Positions 5,269 through 9,917 of a stretch of 9,917 nucleotides of DNA are shown here, piece after piece (position 1 is the first letter of the stretch; the number at the start of each line of letters is the position of its first letter). Position numbers and translations under genes: made by a program. Source of the stretch: Desulfamplus sp. Lineage in GTDB: Bacteria > Desulfobacterota > Desulfobacteria > Desulfobacterales > Desulfobacteraceae. The DNA lies in the NCBI GenBank assembly GCA_015232935.1, contig JADFYT010000067.1, forward strand, positions 1-9,917, written 5' to 3'. Below the pieces are notes generated by a model that was not told where the DNA came from, did no database searches, and saw only the letters and a list, made by a program, of their open reading frames with translations.

Positions 5269-7509
5269 TCAAAGAGAACTAAAGATGATTTCACCTGTCT
5301 TTTCAGTGCCATATCCCCCAAGAGCTGCCACACGGCGTTTAAAACTGTCGGTTCTGATTGTCTCAACAAGAATCTGCACCTTGTCAGTGTTGAAAAAGCG
5401 GTCAGGTATAACAAGATCATACTCTTCAGTAACTACCGGGACAAAATCAAGATCCAGTGCCCTTGCAGCAGCATGGATACCAAGCCCCGCGTCTGCTCTT
5501 CCTGACAGGACAGCGACTGCGACAGACATGTGGGTATATTCCTCGTTTTCATATCCCATTATATCAGAAGGTGTCATGCCAAGGCTTTTGAGCTTGTAAT
5601 CAAAAAGAATCCTGGTACCCGCACCTGGCTGACGATTTATAAAAACAAGGCCTTTATGTTTATTGAAATCCTCAATTCCTCTTATATTTCCGGGGTTTCC
5701 TTTTGGAATAATAAGCCCCTGATCCCGCATCACCAGATTGACTACCCACACTTTTTCATCAGGCAGGTATTTTTTAATATACGAAATATTGTATGATCCA
5801 TCTTCAGGGTCAAGAAGATGAGCTCCCGCCATGTGGCACACCTTTTTTCTAATGGCCATAAGCCCTCCCATGCTGCCTGTGTGGCTTGATGAGATACCAA
5901 CTCCCGGGCGTGTGCGGCGGATATGGTCTGACAGTATGTCCAGAGTATTGTCGTGAGAGCCAATAATAACAACTGTCTGCCTGATAGCGGAGACCGGTCT
6001 GAGAAGCTCGGCTTTGACCTTTTCCCCTTCGCCGATCCCCTCTACATTGGAAGGTATCCTGATTATACCGTCAGCTTCTGTAAGAGTTGTAATGCTTCCA
6101 GCCCCTCTTGGCAATTGTGAAGCAATGAGCCTGTCATCAACAGCTCCGATCTTGACCCTCAAAAACTCCTCCATCCCGAGTTTGGATGCAATTTTTCTTG
6201 CTGGTTGAACCTCTGCCATGTCTCTTTGCCTATAATCAGGATCCAGACCCTGCATTTCAAGAAGCAGCGGACCTGCAAACTGTTCAAATGCCACAATTGC
6301 AGATACAGGATAACCAGGAATGCCAAATACAGGCGTTTTGTTGACGCTGCCAAAAAGAAGCGGTTTTCCGGGCATCATTGTGACACCATGCAGATAAACC
6401 TCTCCAAGAGATGATATAACAGGTTTCGAGAAATCCTTTGAACCGGCAGATGAGCCCCCAATAATAAATACCATGTCATACTGTTTTTTTAACATTGGTG
6501 CAGTTAAAGGTTTTGATTCAGCCGAAATAGTGGATTCATCTGGTGTGTTTAAATTTGGTTCATCAGATATATTTAAAGTAGTCGGCTCTCTTAAGGTATT
6601 GATACCATTCAAAAAGTCAGGTGTGGTTGCATCTTTGACAGCTTCTGTGATCTTGTCCAGATCATCTTTAATAATTTCATGCCGATCATAGCACGCTCCA
6701 TATTCCACACACAGACTACCCAGTACTGCCGAGTTGGATTCAATGACATCTCCTGGTTCAAGTCCATTTTTCCGGGCATCCTGCCACGATTTAAGTTCTG
6801 AACCAGTAGGAATAATAAGTACTCTTGGCGATTTTTTTACCGTTACCTTGAACACGCCTCCGGATATCAATGCACCAATTGAGTAGGCTGTTATTTTATG
6901 GCCCCGTGGAAAAACAAGTTCGGTTGCCACAATATCCTCGCCCATTTTTCTTACATTCTGCCATGGAACTGCCGGAGCATGAATCTCGATTAGCTGTTCG
7001 CTGTTATTACCGGCTTTATTCCTGTTGTCTGAACCTGCATCATTATTATCAGCTTTATTCCTGCTGTCTGTGACTTTACCATTGCTTTGACTGACGCTTT
7101 CATCATAGGCGTTGCTGATAACGTTAAGATGCTCAACCATAATGACAGCATTGGTTCCTTGCGGCATCAGATGGCCTGTATTGATCCAGAACGCATTTTT
7201 TCCAATAACAAGTGATCCTGGAGATTCATCACTGGCACCAAATGTGGTTTTTGCATCCAGGGCGATTCCATCCATTGCAGCGGCATGGAAATTTGGTGAG
7301 GATAGAGCCGCCACCGCAGGTTCTGCAAGAATACGCCCAAGTGCATCTGCGGAATCTATCTCTTCGGTCGCTGTTTTTGCTGTTATATATTCTCTGGAAC
7401 CATCTGTTTTGGAATCAGGGCGGTAAGGATCAGAAAACTTTTCAAAAAGAATCCTTCTTCCCTCTTCAATGCTCTTCATGTCCAGATATACGTTTCTTTT
7501 TACGGTCAT
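5269..7509 (-). CDS. MoeA paralogue fused to a PBP-like (COG1910-type) substrate-binding domain
   Basis: The N-terminal 505 residues are a MoeA-type molybdopterin molybdenumtransferase, which inserts molybdate or tungstate into adenylated molybdopterin in the cytoplasm. Visible motifs are AMDGIAL (78-84), TGHLMPQGTNAVIMVEH (111-127), PTGSEL (234-239, with Ser where canonical MoeA has Asp), DVIESNS, GGSSAGSKDF (351-360), PGKP (380-383) and GIPGYPVSA (396-404). Residues about 512-740 form a periplasmic-binding-protein-like domain of the kind fused to MoeA in many archaea and anaerobic bacteria, and thought to bind the oxyanion. There is no signal peptide, so the binding domain is cytoplasmic. 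Two repeat-bearing low-complexity inserts (about 135-173 and 297-340) make it longer than a plain fusion. The ATG at 7509 has GAGG/AGGAG close upstream, a rather tight spacing. It follows the toxin-antitoxin pair by 84 bp. Metal specificity cannot be read from the sequence. Confidence 0.94.
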   Translation of the reverse strand: MTVKRNVYLDMKSIEEGRRILFEKFSDPYRPDSKTDGSREYITAKTATEEIDSADALGRILAEPAVAALSSPNFHAAAMDGIALDAKTTFGASDESPGSLVIGKNAFWINTGHLMPQGTNAVIMVEHLNVISNAYDESVSQSNGKVTDSRNKADNNDAGSDNRNKAGNNSEQLIEIHAPAVPWQNVRKMGEDIVATELVFPRGHKITAYSIGALISGGVFKVTVKKSPRVLIIPTGSELKSWQDARKNGLEPGDVIESNSAVLGSLCVEYGACYDRHEIIKDDLDKITEAVKDATTPDFLNGINTLREPTTLNISDEPNLNTPDESTISAESKPLTAPMLKKQYDMVFIIGGSSAGSKDFSKPVISSLGEVYLHGVTMMPGKPLLFGSVNKTPVFGIPGYPVSAIVAFEQFAGPLLLEMQGLDPDYRQRDMAEVQPARKIASKLGMEEFLRVKIGAVDDRLIASQLPRGAGSITTLTEADGIIRIPSNVEGIGEGEKVKAELLRPVSAIRQTVVIIGSHDNTLDILSDHIRRTRPGVGISSSHTGSMGGLMAIRKKVCHMAGAHLLDPEDGSYNISYIKKYLPDEKVWVVNLVMRDQGLIIPKGNPGNIRGIEDFNKHKGLVFINRQPGAGTRILFDYKLKSLGMTPSDIMGYENEEYTHMSVAVAVLSGRADAGLGIHAAARALDLDFVPVVTEEYDLVIPDRFFNTDKVQILVETIRTDSFKRRVAALGGYGTEKTGEIIFSSL
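6532..6579 (-). repeat. Two 24-bp units (8 residues) in the moeA-PBP linker
   Basis: Residues 311-318 (TLNISDEP) and 319-326 (NLNTPDES) are adjacent 8-residue units encoded by related 24-bp blocks (TTCATC...TTTAAA on the plus strand, twice). They lie in an acidic, Ser/Thr-rich insert just before the conserved segment that leads to GGSSAGSKDF. Confidence 0.5.
6994..7071 (-). repeat. Two 39-bp units (13 residues) in a moeA-PBP insert
   Basis: The plus-strand sequence GGCTTTATTCCTGTTGTCTG near 7012 recurs 39 bp later as AGCTTTATTCCTGCTGTCTG near 7051. The encoded units are DSRNKADNNDAGS (148-160) and DNRNKAGNNSEQ (161-172), an Asn/Asp-rich tandem repeat. The insert sits between the MVEH motif and the VPWQNVRKMGED segment of MoeA domain II. 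Confidence 0.75.
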
Positions 7510-7526
7510 ATTCTCCTCTTGTCAGG

Positions 7527-7556
7527 ATAGTACAAAGCCAAATAGTTATCTGTAAA
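7527..7556 (-). promoter_or_regulatory. Possible sigma-70-type promoter for moeA-PBP
   Basis: On the minus strand TTTACA (7556-7551) resembles a -35 box (5 of 6) and TACTAT (7532-7527) a weak -10 box (4 of 6), with an 18-base spacer. Transcription would begin only about a dozen bases before the start codon region. This would let moeA-PBP be expressed independently of the toxin-antitoxin pair, but such matches also arise by chance in AT-rich gaps. Confidence 0.25.
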
Positions 7557-7593
7557 GGCTATTAATTTTGCATCAGAATATTAATGGCTTGTA

Positions 7594-7935
7594 TTACTTT
7601 GCATTTTCAACGTCTAATAATATTTTTACAGCCTTTCTCAACGCTGGTATATCACTTTCAATTGTCTGCCAGACTTCTGAAATATCGACACCTTCATATT
7701 TATGAATCAGAATATCTCTAAAACCTGCGAATTGTCTCCAGGGGATATAAGGTGTGCGTTGTCGAGTAGAATCCGAAAGTCGTTTGACCGCCTCTCCTAT
7801 GATCTCGAAATTACGAATAACTGCGTCCTGGGTTTTAGAACAGTTTAAAAATGCGGTTTTACCGTCTGATGTATATTGTTGAATTTTATCAATACATTCT
7901 GATATATGAATCAGATAAAGATTATCATCTTTCAT
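7594..7935 (-). CDS. hepT: HepT-like HEPN RNase toxin (DUF86 family)
   Basis: A 113-residue all-helical HEPN-family protein. The catalytic motif R-x4-H-x-Y is complete at R73-H78-Y80 (RDILIHKY). In characterised HepT proteins this motif forms the RNase active site, and its tyrosine is the residue AMPylated by the partner MntA to neutralise the toxin. The family-typical NFEIIGEAVKRLS segment is at about 42-54. The gene starts by an ATGA overlap with the stop of the antitoxin gene, so translation is coupled and the toxin is made second, the usual order of this module. The 113-residue length is normal and no damage is visible, so the toxin is probably functional. Its RNA target is not deducible. 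Confidence 0.93.
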   Translation of the reverse strand: MKDDNLYLIHISECIDKIQQYTSDGKTAFLNCSKTQDAVIRNFEIIGEAVKRLSDSTRQRTPYIPWRQFAGFRDILIHKYEGVDISEVWQTIESDIPALRKAVKILLDVENAK

Positions 7936-8210
7936 AAAGGGACAGCCTCTTTGAGTACTTTTTCACGGATATACCAATGTAAGCTATTTTCCGTCATGAC
8001 ATCTGTCTTTCTTCCTAACAACTCTTCCAGTTCCTGAGTAAAAGCAATCCTTTTTAAAAGACTTCCTTCCATATCCGTCAGAAAATCAACATCACTTTCC
8101 GGACGATTTTCTCCTCTTGCAAATGATCCGAAGACGCGCACATTTTTTGCTCCATATTTATCTGCTAATTGCAGAATTTTATCCCGTTTTTCCAGCAATT
8201 CTTTTAACAT
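7932..8210 (-). CDS. mntA: MntA-like minimal nucleotidyltransferase antitoxin
   Basis: A 92-residue minimal nucleotidyltransferase. The family signature GS-x10-D-x-D is exact: G28-S29, then D40 and D42 (GSFARGENRPESDVDFL). A likely third metal-binding carboxylate is D70 in GRKTDVM. In studied MntA/HepT pairs the enzyme transfers AMP from ATP to the HepT tyrosine and so blocks its RNase activity. It precedes hepT with a 4-base ATGA overlap. The ATG at 8210 has only a weak GAG-type ribosome-binding site. The 61 bp upstream, after the moeA stop, is AT-rich without a convincing promoter or terminator, so read-through from moeA is possible. Confidence 0.93.
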   Translation of the reverse strand: MLKELLEKRDKILQLADKYGAKNVRVFGSFARGENRPESDVDFLTDMEGSLLKRIAFTQELEELLGRKTDVMTENSLHWYIREKVLKEAVPL

Positions 8211-8271
8211 AAACGTCTCAATTTTTTAACTTTATCGATTTTATCCCTGGCTTTTATAACTAATTGAAAAT

Positions 8272-9717
8272 TCAGAACATGGGAATGATGTTAACAATCT
8301 GGTCTTTTTCAAGACCTTCGATATTCTCGCCAATCTCAAGCAGGCCGTCAGCCATAACCATTGTTCTGATAAGACCTGATTTTCCCAAAACCGGCACTGC
8401 AAGAAGCTCATTTTTTTCCCTGACAAGCCTGACTCTGATAAAATCGGTTCTGCCTTGAGCCGAGGCCACATTTCTGGCAAGTTTTGCAGGGATCCTGATA
8501 TTATGAGGTGAAAAACCTGTCGCACCATGTGCAGTACTGTCAACATGAGCGGTGCCATAATAACTGGTCAATCCTTTTATCTGATTCAAGAAAGGGAGCA
8601 CCACAATCCTGAAAACCACCATTGCCGATACCGCGTGACCAGGCAGTCCCCAGACAGGTTTGACGCGGGTTCCATCAACAAGGCCGGATCCAGCAGAGCC
8701 AGAATCAACAAAACCGGATTCAGCAAGATCAGAGCCAGCAAGAGAGGATTTAGCAGAATCAGAACCATCAAGACCGAATTCAGCAGAACAGGAACCATCA
8801 AGAGCTGGTTTGGCAATATCAGAACGGGCAATGGCTGATTTTGCAAGAATGGTGGGTTTTCCCGGGCTTATTGATATTCCGTGAACCAAAATCCTGGTAT
8901 CTTTTAATGAAGAGATAGCATCCACTGTAAAATCACGGGTACCAACAGAACTTCCGCCGGAAACAAGAACCATGTCAGTTTCATCAAGGGCTCTTGCACA
9001 AACCTCGGACAACTGCTTTTCGCTGTCTCTAATAATACCGTATTGTACTGGTTGGGCACCGGCCTGAATTACAAGGGACGCAAGGGTGTGGGAGTTGATA
9101 TCCCGTATCTTGCCAGGAGGAGGTGCTTGATCCACAGGCACAACTTCATCACCCGTGGATATGATCCCCACCCTTGGAATCATGTAAACCGGCAGTTCAC
9201 ATATCCCGAGTGCTGCGGCAAGTCCCGCCTCCTGGGGCCTTATAAGAGTGCCGGCCTCAAGAATTTTCTCCCCTTTTTTAAAATCTTCATCAGAGTCAAT
9301 TACATTTTGGAGGGGGGCAACGCTTTTGTAGATTTCAACTGTTGCATCAACACTCTCTGTGTGCTCAACCATGACAACGCTGTCAGCACCGTCAGGCAGC
9401 ATGCCTCCCGTGGATATCTTTGCTGACTGCCCTGACTCGATCGAGAAATCCGGCACATCTCCCATTGCAATGGCACCTGCCACTGTAATCCATGCAGGAC
9501 TGGATTCAGATGCACCAAAGGTTGAGGAAGAATGCACAGCATAACCATCCATTGTCGATCTTCTGAATCCCGGGATATCCTGATCAGCATAGATATCAGT
9601 GGCAAGAACCCTGGAGAGTGCTTTGGAAAGATGAACCTTTTCAATATTGACAGGTGAAAACCCGGGCACAAGGTCAATCACCTGTTTCAGGGTTTTCACC
9701 TTGAAAAAGTGGTTCAT
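8272..9717 (-). CDS. moeA: Molybdopterin molybdenumtransferase MoeA
   Basis: MoeA inserts molybdate into adenylated molybdopterin to give active molybdenum cofactor. The family motifs appear in order: STMDGYAV (54-61), STGGMLPDGADSVVMVEHTE (102-121), STGDE (187-191), RDINSH (205-210), SGGSSVGTRDF (253-263), SPGKP (284-288), GLPGHAVSA (357-365) and an ordinary C-terminal domain IV. The protein is 481 residues against about 410 for typical MoeA. Nearly all the excess is a Ser/Gly/Ala/Asp-rich repeat insert at about 295-350, between PGKP and GLPG, which are normally separated by only some 12-15 residues. The start codon overlaps the dapL stop (ATGA), so the two are translationally coupled. A second MoeA fused to a binding domain lies downstream beyond the toxin-antitoxin genes, which may mean division of labour, for example between molybdenum and tungsten. 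That division is inference. Confidence 0.96.
   Translation of the reverse strand: MNHFFKVKTLKQVIDLVPGFSPVNIEKVHLSKALSRVLATDIYADQDIPGFRRSTMDGYAVHSSSTFGASESSPAWITVAGAIAMGDVPDFSIESGQSAKISTGGMLPDGADSVVMVEHTESVDATVEIYKSVAPLQNVIDSDEDFKKGEKILEAGTLIRPQEAGLAAALGICELPVYMIPRVGIISTGDEVVPVDQAPPPGKIRDINSHTLASLVIQAGAQPVQYGIIRDSEKQLSEVCARALDETDMVLVSGGSSVGTRDFTVDAISSLKDTRILVHGISISPGKPTILAKSAIARSDIAKPALDGSCSAEFGLDGSDSAKSSLAGSDLAESGFVDSGSAGSGLVDGTRVKPVWGLPGHAVSAMVVFRIVVLPFLNQIKGLTSYYGTAHVDSTAHGATGFSPHNIRIPAKLARNVASAQGRTDFIRVRLVREKNELLAVPVLGKSGLIRTMVMADGLLEIGENIEGLEKDQIVNIIPMF
8675..8854 (-). repeat. Array of five to six 30-bp units inside moeA
   Basis: Contiguous 30-bp units begin at 8675, 8705, 8735, 8765, 8795 and, more degenerate, 8825. 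A typical plus-strand unit reads CCATCAAGACCGAATTCAGC then AGAACAGGAA. No spacers separate them, so this is a minisatellite and not a CRISPR array. On the coding strand they give 10-residue units such as DGSDSAKSSL, AGSDLAESGF and VDSGSAGSGL (about residues 297-348). The period is a multiple of three and the frame stays open throughout. Confidence 0.9.
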
Positions 9718-9917
9718 TTCAAGGCCTCGCCCATGCGTAATATTGCCTGTTCCACATTTTCACGGCTGTTGAATGCACTGATCCTTATATATCCCTGTCC
9801 GCATTTGCCAAAACCTGCACCCGGTGTACAGACAACTCCGGCTTTTGTGAGAAGCAGGTCAAAGAGTTCCCATGAATCGCGGCCGTTTCCATCAATCCAG
9901 ATATATGGAGAGTTGTC
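9714..9917 (-). CDS. dapL: LL-diaminopimelate aminotransferase, C-terminal part
   Basis: DapL converts tetrahydrodipicolinate directly to LL-diaminopimelate by PLP-dependent transamination, supplying lysine and peptidoglycan synthesis. Only the last 67 residues are in the window; the PLP lysine and the start lie beyond the right edge. The visible end matches the family closely: SPYIWID, then SWELFDLLL, then VVCTPGAGFGKCGQGYIRIS and AFNSRENVEQAI. The arginine in YIRIS is the conserved carboxylate-binding residue of class I aminotransferases. The TGA at 9716-9714 overlaps the moeA ATG. Other class I aminotransferases share the general fold, but the GFG.CG.GY.R.SAFNSRENV pattern is specific to the DapL group. 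Confidence 0.93.
   Translation of the reverse strand, partial: DNSPYIWIDGNGRDSWELFDLLLTKAGVVCTPGAGFGKCGQGYIRISAFNSRENVEQAILRMGEALK

Noticed and set aside
4344..5420. 358-residue version of the nuclease starting at 5420
   Set aside because: It would overlap about 150 bases of the conserved end of moeA-PBP, and the extra residues do not resemble a signal peptide or a known domain.
8675..8854. CRISPR-like array of 30-bp repeats
   Set aside because: The units are directly adjacent with no unique spacers, are degenerate, and lie within an intact gene.
8527..8884. Plus-strand open frames with a 10-residue repeat pattern, antisense to moeA
   Set aside because: A 30-bp repeat without stops produces repetitive peptides in several frames. 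The minus-strand frame has the conserved MoeA motifs, and these frames lack ribosome-binding sites and family similarity.
9043..9426. 127-residue plus-strand open frame
   Set aside because: It lies wholly antisense to the conserved core of moeA and shows no recognisable domain or ribosome-binding site.

Overview
All recognised genes in this window lie on the minus strand, so in transcription order it reads from right to left. The gene set suggests a Gram-negative, motile, anaerobe-like bacterium, most plausibly Desulfobacterota (deltaproteobacteria). The hints are an LL-diaminopimelate aminotransferase, a MoeA/periplasmic-binding-protein fusion beside a second MoeA, a CZB chemoreceptor, and an apolipoprotein N-acyltransferase close to release factor 2. 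Base composition is moderate, roughly mid-40s % GC by eye. The taxonomic call is inference, not proof.

Right part (9917 to 5269): the C-terminus of DapL (lysine and peptidoglycan precursor synthesis) overlaps by ATGA a complete moeA (molybdenum insertase). Then comes a two-gene MntA/HepT toxin-antitoxin module, itself coupled by an ATGA overlap. A second MoeA paralogue follows, fused to a C-terminal substrate-binding (PBP-like) domain. The two MoeA proteins belong to the last step of molybdenum or tungsten cofactor assembly, and the toxin-antitoxin pair sits between them.

Left part (5268 to 1): an exported DUF4124 + staphylococcal-nuclease-like protein with an uncertain start is followed by lnt (lipoprotein N-acylation). 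Next are an intergenic inverted-repeat element, a methyl-accepting chemotaxis protein carrying two CZB zinc-binding domains (one predicted periplasmic, one cytoplasmic), and the start of prfB with its classical +1 programmed frameshift at an in-frame TGA.

The most unusual signal is scattered through the window. Four different genes (moeA, moeA-PBP, the nuclease and lnt) each carry degenerate in-frame tandem repeats. Their periods are close to multiples of 3 bp (30, 39, 24, about 51 and 60 bp), and they lie in linkers, loops or N-terminal segments. The clearest is an array of five to six 30-bp units in moeA, placed exactly between the conserved PGKP and GLPG motifs. The nine genes fill the window: no gap without a gene exceeds about 125 bp, and no tRNA, rRNA, insertion sequence or CRISPR array was seen.
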